Shown here piece after piece: positions 24,020 through 35,640 of a DNA stretch of 64,000 bases (within the stretch, counting starts at the first letter, position 1; each line of letters starts with the position of its first letter). This stretch comes from Cryptomeria japonica (Eukaryota; Streptophyta; Pinopsida; Cupressales; Cupressaceae). Location: assembly GCF_030272615.1 (NCBI RefSeq), contig NC_081411.1, positions 159,072,471 through 159,136,470 on the forward strand, read 5' to 3'. The translations under genes were made by a program, and so were the position numbers. The notes beneath the pieces are model-generated. The model had not been told where the DNA came from. It made no database searches and was given only the letters and a program-made list of their open reading frames with translations.

Positions 24020-24230
24020 GTTGTTGCTCCCTTGTTTCTATAAAAGGGAATTTAGGGTCATTTGCAAAGGGTTCTCAAACTTTGTATTCACTTTTGCATG
24101 GACATTGGAGAATCACACATGAGCTGTTGTTGCTCTCTTGTTTCTATAAAAGGGAATTCAGGGTCATTTGCAAAGGGTTCTAAAACTTTGTATTCACTTT
24201 TTCAATTTGCATGGAGAATCACACAGATTG
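24020..24230 (+). promoter_or_regulatory. Tandemly duplicated TATA-box segment, LTR-like
   Basis: Two copies of about 105 bp start at 24020 and 24126. Each contains TATAAAAG (24039-24046 and 24145-24152) followed by 'ggtcatttgcaaagggttct' and a run to 'tttgtattcac'. A TATA box in this setting, downstream of a long element-like ORF, resembles the U3/R part of an LTR. I could not find LTR ends or a partner copy in the window, so the call stays tentative. Confidence 0.5.
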
Positions 24231-24570
24231 GTGTATTACTATTGAATTAATTGTATCATATGGCTATATTTTGAAAGAATTAATGAAAATCTAAGTTCTC
24301 GACATGTGTATTACTATTAGATGAATTTTATCATATGGTTTTGAAATGTATCACATAGATTTGAGACTCAGACATGTATAAATAAACAATAAACATCTCT
24401 GTATCAACAAACACATTATGGTTTTTTTTTTATTATGCTATTTTAAATGTGGAAATAGAAAGTTGAAAAATACAATTACAAATCAATATTAAATTCTAGT
24501 TGCAAAAATTAATATGCTTTTGTAATATGAATGATGAGATATAGTAATAAGATTAATAAATACCAATCTC

Positions 24571-27292
24571 TTACAGTTGCCATTCATCCTCATCAAATTT
24601 AGAGCTTTCTTGATTCGTGTCTGTGGTTTGAGTTTCTTCAGTCTGAGTCTACATACCTTCACTGAACTGCATCTCAATGCTACCAATAGGTGACAGTCCA
24701 GTACATGGGGCAATAGTCTCACTGGCACTTTGGTTTGAAGTGTTACCCAAACCTCTTCTTTCACATTTGGACCTCCAGATTTGCAGTGCCCTATCGTAAG
24801 GAAAATTGTGGACATCATACCTAGATGTATAGAGCCTCAAGGAATTTTCCAAATTTTTGTCTAGTTTGTTTCTTAGATTTGATTTTAGGAACCCCAAAGC
24901 ACTAAAAACTCTCTCATCTTCCACCGAACCCAATATCATGGTAAGACATAAATCAGCAAGCTTCACATATTCTGGCATTGAATCACGCAACATTTTGTTC
25001 TCAGCTATAGTTTTCCACAGCCTTGTTACTGATCCCTCTTCATGGGGGTTCTCCAATTTGGCATATTGTTCTCTCATAGTGTATGAAAAATGAGATGATT
25101 TCTCTCTAAGATGAGTTTCATCTAATATTCCATTTATAGTTACTCCATTCAATTCTTTGGATATGAAAAAATGTTTTATCAAAGTCAGTAGCTTACTTCA
25201 AAAATTGGTTGCACTGTTGAGGCTCCAATAATGAGGAAACACGATAGACATGGCTTCAAGTAGGTTGTTAGGAGGGAATCTACTCTAATTTGTGAGTAAA
25301 GATCATACACAATTTTCTTCACATAAGTAGTTACAGTCTCAACAATCTTATCGAAATCTTCCCTTGTAACTCTTGCTAGTTGCTTCCAGGGGTGCTTTCT
25401 TGGTTCCTCGAGGTCGACCGTGGCATAGAAGTGCATTGGTATCTCAACTCTTTGTACATTGGCACATACCTCCCCGTCTACACCGATTTGTAAAAAGTTA
25501 TTAGGATTATTCAAATTTGTGAGTGTCTGCCACTTAAAAAAAATTTCATCAGATAGTGTTGGTTGATTTTGATAGAGATTGTCGAGGGTCATGAATGTCA
25601 TCTTACGCAATGTAGCATATTCTGCAATATACAAAACTCTTTTTTGGGCAGTCTTCATAATATTCCTCATTTCCTCTAGCATGGGCAGAAGAGCTGCTAA
25701 AGTTAAGAGTGTCTCTAAATTACTTAACCTACTAAGAAGTTCAGGAAATTTTGGTTGATCTGATTCGTCATGAGTTGTGTGAGATAGTCCAATCAAGGAT
25801 GGATATTCTGAAAACACTTGATGCGTTGGACCATCCAAAGAGATCCATCTGGTATCATTATCCTTGAGAAGCTTGTTCCCATCAATTATTCCATCAGCAA
25901 AGTGTTAAAATTCCATAAATCACTTGGGACGTCGACAAACGTGTGAGTAGAGCTCTCTGATTAAAATATTAATTTTTTTAACTAAAGGAAACTTGCTCAC
26001 AATTCCAAAAGCTAGATTCATTCTGTGAGCCATGCAGTGAATTGTTGTAATGTACAGTGCAAATGAAGTTTCAATCTTTGTACAAAGATCGTTCCTGTGA
26101 CCTTGCATTATTGAAGCTCCATCTGCTCCAACACAAACCAATTTTTTGGCTACTATCATGTCATCCATACCTCCATATTCAATTAAACTTCTCTTTACTA
26201 GTTGAAATAAAATTTCTGTTGTCGCACTCTTCTTCATTTTAGCAACAGATAGTAGATGAGGTTGGCGGGTATGATTCTCCACAGTATAAACATGCATGCA
26301 TACCCATGAAGTATTGTATATTGTCCTAACTTTGTCTAAAGAAAATGCAATAAAGTTTGACTCTCTTATTTTTTCCTTTACATCTTCTTTTTCAACCTCA
26401 GCAAGACAACTTTCCCATTCCCATCCACTGGTTACTAACCAGTGTCTATTAGGATAGTTAGGAACTTTCAAAACATGTAATAAACCACTAATTCATGGGA
26501 AATATATCATAGCATGCCCTCTGCTCAAAATATAAAAAACAACACTTAACTGAACAACTTTTCCTAGTTGTTCTATTTGCATTGCTTTTCCAAAAACAAC
26601 TTCAATAGAACCTTTAACTTCAATAGGCTTCGTCTGTAAATCTCATGAAAATAATACTCTTCGGCATTCCTCGCATGCTTACATTCCTCCTTTGCTTTCC
26701 ATCTTATCACTTATTTTTCAACCTCATCTATCATTTGTTTTTCATAAACTTTACCCATATGCTTTTCTATGGTGTCAAATTTTAGCTGCAACCTAATTTC
26801 CTTGTTATGTTTCCAAGTGCAAATCTTACACCTGCATTCTATTGGAGGCTCACCTTTGATTGGATTATCCATTGGTTCAATGAATGGATACTTTGATGCC
26901 CAATTAATTTGAAAATTCCTCGCTGACATATCCCACTCTTGATCCTTTTTTGATTGTGGTTCACCCTTTTTTGATATGGCTTTTCTTTTCCCCTTCCATG
27001 CATTATCATCAATGGAATTATCACCCAAGTCAATTATATCATTCTAGTTAACTTGGGTATCTACCAGATAATCTTCTTCAAGATCATCCTGATCTGAGAT
27101 ATCAGGTTCGCCGTCATCTTCAACATGCAGTGCAGGTAGTGAATTTTGTACTTGTACTTGTGATGATGTACCTTCCTAATTTTCACCACAAACTTTTCCA
27201 ATGCCAAAGTACGAAGACAACATTCTTCTTTTTATTGGCCTCTCCTAGCCTTCCCCACATTTAGGTTTCCTACCCCTCTTCCTGTTTGACAT
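24571..27292 (-). pseudogene. hAT-superfamily transposase, degenerate
   Basis: A start ATG at 27292-27290 opens a basic N-terminus (MSNRKRGRKPKCGEG). A BED-like zinc-finger region follows at about 26960-26760 (FQINWASKYPFIEP, CRCKICTWKH). The catalytic core shows the first Asp in FSLDKVRTI (about 26336), the second in VCVGADGASIM (about 26123) and the HCMAHRMNLA motif after it. The C-terminal hAT dimerisation domain has the catalytic Glu in SVEDERVFSALGF (about 24915) followed by LRNKLDKNL. The length is about 900 codons, like the long ZNF862-type hAT proteins. Two frameshifts and several stops break it. The product would cut and paste a hAT transposon. I found no paired terminal repeats. Confidence 0.85.
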
Positions 27293-28069
27293 CTCCAATG
27301 AAATAAAGGCTGCCAAAAAAATATTAATTTGTTGAACAAGCAATAATAGACTATAATGTATAATATACCACTTCAAAAATATGATCGCTCACCTTTAGGC
27401 CTTAGGTCACTAGCAGTTGCCAATGCAGTCAACAACAATGATTTTCCTTGGTCTGAAACTTTTCTATTGATCAGAATTTAGAGCCTAGAACCCACCAGAT
27501 TGGGTTGAGATAGATCTGATCTTTGCATGTGTTTATACCAATCCTTATATGGCGAAATCCACAGAAATTTTATATGGTATACAGATATTTGGCGGATCCC
27601 GCATAACTATAACACGACTTATATAATTTTTGAGGCAATTAAAGGTCATCAAAATACAACATGTAATTTTCGAGGTGATTATAGGTCATCCAAATAATAG
27701 GTGAATATAATATAGTTGGTGAAAGTTGGGGTGAATGGAGACACGTGTCGGCAAGATGTCGGGTGAATTGGTCCCCCTGGCTAACAAATATTTACATGCC
27801 TATAGGCAAATTAAGGTCATCTATTAAGGCAACCTCAGAGAGTGTAGGCAAAAAAATTAAATTTACCGTGTGTTCACCATATATTGTATTGGTGAAATCA
27901 TCGCATAGAAATATTTAGTTGCATAAAACATATGGTGATTGGGCCGTGACTTTGATGAAAATTCATAATGTTCTAGCGACATGGCCACCCCTAGTTAGTA
28001 CAAAATATTCACCATTTCTGACATAGCTGACATGAAAAATTTGCCATTGGCGAATATTCGCCACTAAAG
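27293..28069. other. Non-coding sequence between hAT and the truncated copia
   Basis: No reading frame is supported. The segment may include the 5' end of the hAT element: the minus strand from about 27993 reads TAGGGGTGGCCATGTCGC, a plausible hAT terminal sequence, but I see no partner near 24500. Short phrases around 'aaaggtcatc' are repeated at 27650, 27685 and 27810. Confidence 0.45.
28048..28063. repeat. Perfect 16-bp palindrome
   Basis: TGGCGAATATTCGCCA is its own reverse complement. It lies about 15 bp before the point where copia coding sequence begins. It could be the remnant of an element end or chance. Confidence 0.6.
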
Positions 28070-28078
28070 TAAACTCTA

Positions 28079-28443
28079 GATTCAATGTCACTATCTACTG
28101 CTGAGGCAGAATACATCACAGCTATTACATGTTGTTCATAGGTTTTATGGATGAAGCAAACATGAAAGACATACAGGTGGAGATACCGGAGCTTATTCCA
28201 ATCCGGTGTGATAACTCAAGCATAATCAGCATCTCCAAAAAATTAGTAATGCACTCAAGAACAAAGCATATTACAATCAAGTATCACTTCTTGGGGGAGA
28301 AGGTAGTAGATAAGGAGGTTCTGGTAGAATATGTTCCCATAGGTGAGCATATTGCTAACATATTCATCAAGCCACTTCCTTTGGGTCCTTTTGAGTACTT
28401 GAGACAAAAAATGGGAGTTTTCCCACCATATGGTAGCACTTAA
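28079..28443 (+). pseudogene. Copia RNase H C-terminus, fragment
   Basis: 28079-28150 reads DSMSLSTAEAEYITAITCCS then a TAG and VLWMKQT. After a frameshift near 28155 the frame starting at 28129 reads IPIRCDNSSIISISKKLV, SRTKHITIKYHF, YVPIGEHIANIFIKPLP and FEYLRQKMGV, ending in TAA at 28441. These are the standard last motifs of copia RNase H; the Glu of AEAEY and the Asp of RCDN are conserved. It would have degraded RNA in RNA-DNA hybrids. Confidence 0.88.
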
Positions 28444-28638
28444 ATGCATAAGAGGATACATGATTCAGGGGGAGTCTTGAATCATGACACATTGACACAG
28501 GGGGAGTGAATGACTTAAGTGGAAGTTGTCAAGGGAGTGGAGATTATTGGTGTCAGACTAAGGTTCCCTTTGGGATTGTTGTCAAAGGGGGAGTGAAACC
28601 AAAAAAGGAATGTTGACATCAATGCCAAAGGGGGATAT

Positions 28639-30309
28639 TGTTGGCATTGAGTTGTCATTGATGTCAACTAGTATTGCAGGCAAGCTACCGGTAGAGGTAT
28701 GTCATCCGGGATGATGAAGAATAATGTACCAGTATGGTGAAAGATATGTAGCTATTGAGACTATCAGTGAATTCATTAGTATGTGCTAAGATACATGTAT
28801 GGGTGAGCATGTTAAGTGGTAACCGATGGAGCTTATGCTGGTCCAAAATTTGGTTGCTCATTTATGATGAAGAGGCAGAATGTGAAAGTTGTTACAAACC
28901 ATTGGAGGTGAAGATGTGTTACTGGTATAGTGTGCTCTACTGGTTCACATAAGAAGAAGGTTCTACCGGCAAAGGGGTGTACTGGTATAAGCTTTCTAGA
29001 CCGACTATGTGTTGGTGGGCCATGTCTTGATCATTGTGATGCCATGTGAAATAGAGGTGGCAAACATGTTGTGGTCGGTGAAGCCCCATTGACAGGGTCG
29101 TTGAAATAGATAATCGCCATTAATGAAACAACCACAAATCATAGGATTGTATCTGACCGTTGCGGCTCAAGGAAGAAACAATGATAGAGGAAGATCAGGG
29201 AGTAGTTGGCACTTGGATCTATGGAAAGGAAATCTGATTCAAGAAGACCTTGAAAAGGAAACAATTGAAGGGTTTTATGTGTCTACGGATTTTAAGATAG
29301 GAGATATTATTTGAGATTTCTATCTTCAGTAAATATGCATTAGATAATGGAAACCATATACAGATGCATCCTTGAAGGACAGTGATAGATCCAAGATAGG
29401 TTGGATCATATCTAATATAGATTATGTCAGGAAAGGAAACCCTAAGTGCTTCAAGTTTGAATTGTGTTTTGGTAGGAAACCATGGGATAAAGAGAAGAGC
29501 TCAAGATAGAGCAAAGTGTTGCTACAATAGAAGAGAAGGGTGAAATTGTTGTCTGAAAGACAAAGAGAAAAACACTTAAAGTGTATTTGAGAAAAAGTAT
29601 TAATTTACAGGAGAAGCAGAGCAAACTGGTATAAGGAACAATCGGTGAAGAGTGCATTGGACATAGAGTTTATAAATAGGCATAAGTTGTTCCTGGTCAA
29701 GGGTGATTAAGTGTAAATTGAAAGGAGGAAGACATCGTGAGCAAGGATTGAGAAAGGTGATCAACAAAGTTAAGTTGCAGGGCATGAGAAGAGGAAGCGG
29801 ACCAGTAAGGCTGGAACCGGTAGAGTAGGATATTGTAAGGTTGCAAAACTTCATTTGCAACAGTGATCTCATTTGTGTATCTGAGTTTATATTGTGTCCA
29901 TTAATTTGTAGCTTAGTGCAGGGGTTGTAGCCTATAAATTGTGCAAGGGTTGGTGCTCCTTTGAGTTGGTGCTCATAAATCAGGGGTTGGTGCTCCTTGG
30001 GTTGGTTTCCTAAATTTTGTATTCAGAGTTTTATTGTGAGGCTGGATTGGAGCAGAAGATCTCCAACAGCTATTCTCAACGAGGTTTTTCCCACTATGGG
30101 TTTTCCTTGTATACATCTGGTGTTGTGTGTTGCATCTTTCTTTGTGTGATATTTTAGCAATTTGGTAAATCCTTTCACACACCTTGGTTGCACTATTTAT
30201 GTTATCAGTTAACACTCAGTTTGTTTCATTTACCAATATCTTCTTGTTAAAAGTAAAAAGATTAAAATCATTGATTCACCCCCCTCTCAGTGATCCATTG
30301 TGTCCAACA
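28639..30309 (+). repeat. 3' LTR of the truncated copia element (1671 bp)
   Basis: It is preceded by the tract CCAAAGGGGGATAT (28625-28638), a copia-type polypurine tract. It starts TGTTGG and ends CCAACA, a perfect 6-bp inverted repeat. Near the end is the phrase CACCCCCCTCTCAGTG, also seen at the ends of the other copia LTRs here. No second copy is in the window. Confidence 0.85.
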
Positions 30310-31640
30310 CCCTTATGTCACTTATCAAAAGGACCATCTAAACCATACATTTGTTTGATTATTTCTAGATATGCCAATTTGTCAAGAACTATCAAAGGTG
30401 ACAAATGTGGTCATCCCTCAAATTCATAGATTGTTATGTAAAAATGCATCTCTATGATGTACTAATCAACCCAATTCTGGTTTATTTTAACCTTTATCTC
30501 TTATTTCCTTCCTTTAGGCCTCAAGAACTTCCTGACCCTAGCTGACAACCTTGGACGTTTATGACCAAATAAACCATACAATTTTTGAATAAAATGCTTC
30601 TTAAAACATAAATATTGAGCACACATCTAACCATAGTCCTAAATAAATGTCCACACTTGCACGAGCTACCTTGAGCCATTATCATCAAATTCCTTAATGC
30701 ACAAATCATTTCTCTAAATTTATTTCTCTATCCAAAAAATAGGAGTATATGAATCAATAAGGAATACCATTTGAATGTGACAATTGAACTATCCCTTTGC
30801 ATATAGATTAGGGTATTGTGAATCCCTTCTCCTACAAAGAAAGGATAGTCAAAAGGTCTATTTTCAACACTATTTTGGACATCACAAATCAACACTATAA
30901 GTACCTTAGGCATTTGTAAATGTCCCTCAAAACCAAGCACTTGACACACAACATAATAAGTCATATAGGAATACTAGTGGAACAAATCAACACTATAAGG
31001 TGGTAGGTCTGTTTTCTCAAACTTTTGAAGTCTATTATCCAGCTTGGGCCTATGAAGTGGTATCCACTTTCTCCTATAAATCCCCTCCACACTGTGATAT
31101 TGTTCTCTCAAGCTACCCAAGTCAATAACCATGTCATTACCTACTACATCCTCCATGCCAAACACTTGAAAAATAGTTGCTTTACTAGTTTCAATTAGGT
31201 TCCCATAAATTGATTGAATGCACCTTGTATTTGGATTGTATTGCTTTGAAATTAATCTAATTAAGTCCACATTTACAAAGACATTTGGGACTACAAATTG
31301 AGCCAAACCTAGTCTCTAGGGATTACGCTCATTCTCTTCTCCATTTGATTTGTTGTAAAAATATCTGAAAAAATGTAATGGCCTCTAATTGGCATATAAG
31401 CTTATTTACATTTCCTCTAAGAGTCATGAAATATCTTTGCATGCCCTATAGTTCTCCGACTTTGAGAAGACCCCAACAATTGAAAAATTAGGTAATCGTA
31501 GAGCTTCAAATCCTTTTGTCTTTTAGGTTGAGGGCCCTCTGGTGCAGAGGCTTTGGATGAGGTTGACTGTTTTTTGGTTTCTTAATTTTATGGAGGAACC
31601 TTAAAGATTATTTTTTGTTTTTTTCGTTTCTATAGCTATG
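30310..31640 (-). pseudogene. Unidentified ORF, minus strand, truncated at its 3' side
   Basis: Read on the minus strand from about 31640, a basic Ser/Lys-rich start (TSSKASAPEGPQPKRQKD) leads to LYDYLIFQLLGSSQSRR. After a frameshift near 31360, one frame runs from 31400 to 30521 with only three stops. Notable stretches are FFRYFYNKSNGEENE, LAQFVVPNVFVNVDLIRLI, VFGMEDVVGNDMVIDLG and YYVVCQVLGFEGHLQMPKVL. A last piece (LDKLAYLEIIKQMYGLDGPF) lies in another frame against the copia LTR. I do not recognise the family. It could be an additional ORF of a Ty3 element or a host-derived gene. Confidence 0.5.
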
Positions 31641-31864
31641 GTTTCTAATTTATTTAGCCTCTAAACTTTCAAAAATTATAGATAAATACAAGACAATGAG
31701 AAAGAAGCCAACTCATTGTCCAAATTCCTTTGTCTATAATTTTTCTTCAGCTTCTCTACAACACAATCTCTAGAGCTCGAACTTACCTTTTCTTTCACCT
31801 TTAATCAGTTTTTTGTTCAAAATTGAGAAAATCCACTCAAATTGGTGCTTTTATCAACTATCTA

Positions 31865-31869
31865 TCCAC
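31865..31869. repeat. Target-site duplication, left, of the full copia element
   Basis: TCCAC directly precedes the LTR TG at 31870. The same five bases follow the other LTR at 39199-39203. Confidence 0.9.
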
Positions 31870-33280
31870 TGTTTGTATTTTGAGTTTGTTCATATTTTGC
31901 ATAGAAATTGCATTAATGATATGTTGTCATTGATGCCAATTGAACCAATAATGGTATTCATGATATTGCTGATATTGTTGTTTTTGATATTGGATAGTAA
32001 TCGGTAAAAGAGCTTTGTGAAAATGTTGTAAACCGGTATGTAAAGTTTGTAAGTTGAACCAGTGAACTAGTGTAAAGGGTTAAACCTTTCTATGTAATGT
32101 AACCGGTAAACCCTATCAACTATTAAACCCTAACCGATCAAGTCTGATGGTTTATTATCTGATAAGCGGTAATGATGGAGACATGTGTGATCATTGAATG
32201 AGGATATGTTCAAATTATTTTGGCATGTTTGTTCTTGTCTAGGGAAGGAGCAAAGTGGATTGCATCTAATGCATAGTGTGTGATGAGTTACACTATTTGA
32301 TGAAGCGGTGATCATGGAGCGGTTGGAATTTTCTTGAAGAATGTGAAGAGATTGTCATGATTTCTAACAATCAAGATTGTACTGACTTCTTTATAATCTC
32401 GATGATGAGAATTAGGTTTTTTCTATGTTACCGACCTAATTGATTTCTATTTAAGGTCGATGAAGTTGTTGGTGGCAATATTGGTAGAAAACCTATTGAG
32501 TGTGTAGTTGCCTAACTAGTGAATGGATCTGCACTTTGAGTGAAGGTAGATTGAAGGTTATAGAAGGATCTGATCAAGAAAAAGTAGTGCTATTCAGACA
32601 AATCAGCAAAACTATTATTTTCTAACAATTACAATAGAAGTTAAATCCCTTAACCGGGTAAGCTCTAACAAGCTTGGTTACTCATTAAATCTTCTAACAA
32701 GGTGGTCCATTATCTTGGATTCTTAAATCCTCTAGCGAGGTTACTCCTAATAGGTTATTGTGCTTTTTATCAAGGCATATTTGTAAATCCCTTAAGTGGG
32801 TGATTCCTAACCGGAATTTGTTCTTAACATGACTTATTGTAAAGCTTTAATAGGCTTGGTTCTTAATAGGGAGAACTTCAAAATAGTTCAGATAGCTATC
32901 CTTGTGAGTCCCATCTCACCGTGGTTTTTACCTATTTGGGTTTTCCACGTATAAACATTTGTGTCAAGTGGTGAATGCTTTTGTAGTTGCAACTTTATTT
33001 GTTGACATGGTTAATTTATGATAACGCATGTTATATAGAAGCATTGAGAGATTAATATGTTGAGTTATAATTAAGATTTATTTATGTTTACAAGATTGAA
33101 GTTGTCATAATAGTTAAACTAGTTGATGTCAAGTATTCCTATGAATATTGACCTTGACTGAGATATGTTAACTTTGTTTGACTGAGTTTGAGCTTCGGAA
33201 CTTTGTATCAGTTTTTCAATATACTGATTAACCCCCCTCTCAGTATTCTACTGGATACTTATTCTTTCATCATACCATCA
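31870..33280 (+). repeat. 5' LTR of the full copia element
   Basis: It starts TGTTTGTATTTTG and ends TACCATCA. Compared with the 3' LTR it has about 17 extra bases right after the start, between two copies of 'tattttg'. It contains repeated 'taaatcc(ctt/tct)aac' phrases at 32640-32860 and the conserved end phrase ACCCCCCTCTCAGTATTCTA. Confidence 0.93.
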
Positions 33281-33282
33281 AT

Positions 33283-33294
33283 TGGTATCAGAGT
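33283..33294 (+). other. Primer binding site, initiator-Met tRNA type
   Basis: TGGTATCAGAGT follows the 5' LTR after two bases. It matches the usual plant copia site TGGTATCAGAGC except for the last base (C to T). Confidence 0.9.
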
Positions 33295-33351
33295 GACTCA
33301 GGTCCTCTTAATCTAAAATCCTAACATCTTGATGAAAAGATCTTGTAGATC

Positions 33352-34391
33352 ATGATGAAGAAAGAAGGTTCAAAGTTTAACAATGATAACTATAGAATAT
33401 GGAGTGACAGAATGAAGATTTGCATTAAGAGTCTTGGTAGTTAGCATTGGGATCATATAGAAAATAAATATGCTACACCTACTAGACTCCTAACTTATGA
33501 TCAGAACAAAGAACAACAAGAAAATCACCAGGCATTAGAAGCTATTATCAGTTCCCTGTCTAATGCTAAATATATAGATGTTCATGGTCTTGAAACTACA
33601 CATGAAGTATGGAAGAAATTGGAAAAGATTTATAGAGGTGATGAACATGTTAAGATTGCTAAAGAGGAGAGTGTAAGAGGGAAGTTTGATGACATGAGAA
33701 TGTTTGAAGGTGAGAACATCCAATTGTACGGTCAAAGGATTAAAGAGATAGTTGGAGAGATAAAGAGTGCAGGAGGGAAAGTGGAAGATGCCATAGTAAT
33801 CAGTAAGGTATTGAGAACCCTTCTACCAGTCTATGATATCCGCGTTGCAGCTATTCAAGAGCTGAAATCCATTGATAAGACAAAGGTAACTCTTGACTCT
33901 ATTATTGGTAAACTTACTACTTTTGAACTAAATGGCTATGATGGTAGTGTATAGAAATCAGAATCTACATTTAGAGCTTCTATCTCTAACCCATCTGTGA
34001 GAAAAAGTAGAGATATCAGCCATAACTATGAATCTAGATCTAGCAGAGATGCTGAAGATGAAGAAAACTTAGTGGAACTTGAAGCATTGTTAGCAAAATG
34101 AATTCGTAGAGGCACCGGTAAATATAAAGGTAAGCTACCTTTAAAATGTTTTGCATGCAACAAGATTGGTCATTTATAAGAAAATTGCCCTAATGGTGAA
34201 AATGAATACAAAAGAGACAAATTTAAGAAGTACAAGGGTAAAGGAAAGATAGATTGTCTTGTAGCTATTGGAAGTGGTATTACTGATGAAGAATTTGATG
34301 ATGATGCTCTTGAAGATATTGTGTTTGTAGCTATTATGGAAGAAATATCATATAAGAAGGCACTAGTATCTAGAATGGATAACTCTGATGA
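33352..34391 (+). pseudogene. Copia gag
   Basis: ATG at 33352 gives MMKKEGSKFNNDNYRIWSDR, a typical copia gag start with the NY.IW motif. It continues through VWKKLEKIYRGDEHVKIAK, LYGQRIKEIVGEIKSAG and the zinc knuckle CFACNKIGHL, stop, ENC (34147-34188, CX2CX4HX4C with a stop replacing the residue after HL). Four stops occur in frame (about 33439, 33952, 34099 and 34178). The product would form the particle shell and bind RNA. Confidence 0.9.
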
Positions 34392-35640
34392 TTGGATCAT
34401 TGATAGTGGTTGTTCACATCACATGACTGGTGATTGAAGGAAATTTCCTTCCCTAAAGGAATTTGATGGTGGTGTTGTCAGATTTGGCAATGAATCACCT
34501 TGTATGGTTAAAGATAAGGGAGTTATTTCTCTTAATGAGAAGAGCAATGTTGACGATGTATATTGGGTTGAAGGCCTAAATAAAAATCTTTTAAGTGTGG
34601 CACAATTTAATGACAGAGGATACCCACTGGAGTTTAGAAATGGAATGTGCAAAATCATTGACAACAAAGGTGAATTTATTGCAACCAGGAAATAGACTAG
34701 AGGTAATCTATTTCATCTCAATCCTAAAGTTAGCAAGTGTTTGATTGCAAAAATAGATGATAATTGGCTTTGGCATAGGAGATTTTGTCATATAAATTTT
34801 GATAATATTGTTAAAATAAGTGAGTCTAAGACAATAAGAGGTCTGCCTTAGCTAGACAAACCGGTTAATTCTCTTTGTAAAGAATGTCAACTAGGAAAGA
34901 TGACTTCTTCAACTTCTAAGAGAAAGTCTTTCTTAGCAAAGAACTTGTTAGATTTAGTTCATACAAATCTATGTGGACCAATAAGAACAAGAAGCATTCA
35001 AGGTGACAAATACTTCATAATCTTCACTGATGATTGTTCAAGGATGATGTGGGTCACATTCTTGAAGGATAAGAATGAATCTTTTGGTAAATTCAAGGCA
35101 TTCAAAGCCTTAACTAAGAAAGAGAGTGGAAAAAAGATAAAATATCTAAGAACAAATCAAGGTGGTGAATTCGCTTTTGCAGAGTTCACTAAATACTGTG
35201 ATGATAATGGTATCAAGTAGAAACTTTCTGCACCAAGGATACCACAATAGAATGGTATAGCAGAGAGAAACAACTGATCAGTGGTTGAAGCTACTAAGAC
35301 TATGTTGATACAAAGAGGTGTATAAAAAACATTTTGGAAAGAAGCTGTAAGTACAACTGTCTACACAATGAACTGAGTTCTAGTGAAAAGAGGTAAGGAC
35401 AAGACCCCATATGAGTACTGGTATGGAAGATCGTCTGGTGTTAGCTATTTTAAGATATTTGGATGCAAATATTTTTTTAAAAGAGGTGATTACATAAGCA
35501 AGTATGAATCTAAGAGTGATGAAGGCATATTTCTTAGCTATTGCACCAAGAGTAAGGCCTATAAATGCTTCAACATCTGGACACAAAAAAATGTTGAAAG
35601 TGTTGATGTTCGTGTAGATGAATGTCCTGAAATTTTAGAA
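34392..35640 (+). pseudogene. Copia protease and integrase
   Basis: Protease: DWIIDSGCSHHMTGD has the DSG active site near 34400. Integrase: the HHCC module runs from WLWHRRFCHINF to CKECQLGK (34770-34890). The catalytic core shows HTNLCGPI (34960), RTNQGGEF (35150) and a kept Glu in NGIAERNN (35255). The first two are normally Asp and here are Asn (codon AAT), so the DDE triad is broken twice, each by a G-to-A type change. Eight in-frame stops occur here. It would mature the particle and insert cDNA. Confidence 0.9.

Larger units (their letters stand above)
28070..30309 (+). mobile_element. 5'-truncated Ty1/copia element with 3' LTR
   Basis: It comprises the last part of copia RNase H, a 3' untranslated stretch with several GGGGGAG phrases, a polypurine tract and one LTR. 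There is no 5' LTR, primer binding site, gag, protease, integrase or RT. The left edge falls between the palindrome and codon 'DSMSLSTAEAEY'. Confidence 0.85.

Noticed and set aside
28639-30309. Independent solo LTR
   Set aside because: It is directly preceded by a polypurine tract and copia RNase H in the right orientation, so it is the 3' LTR of a truncated element.
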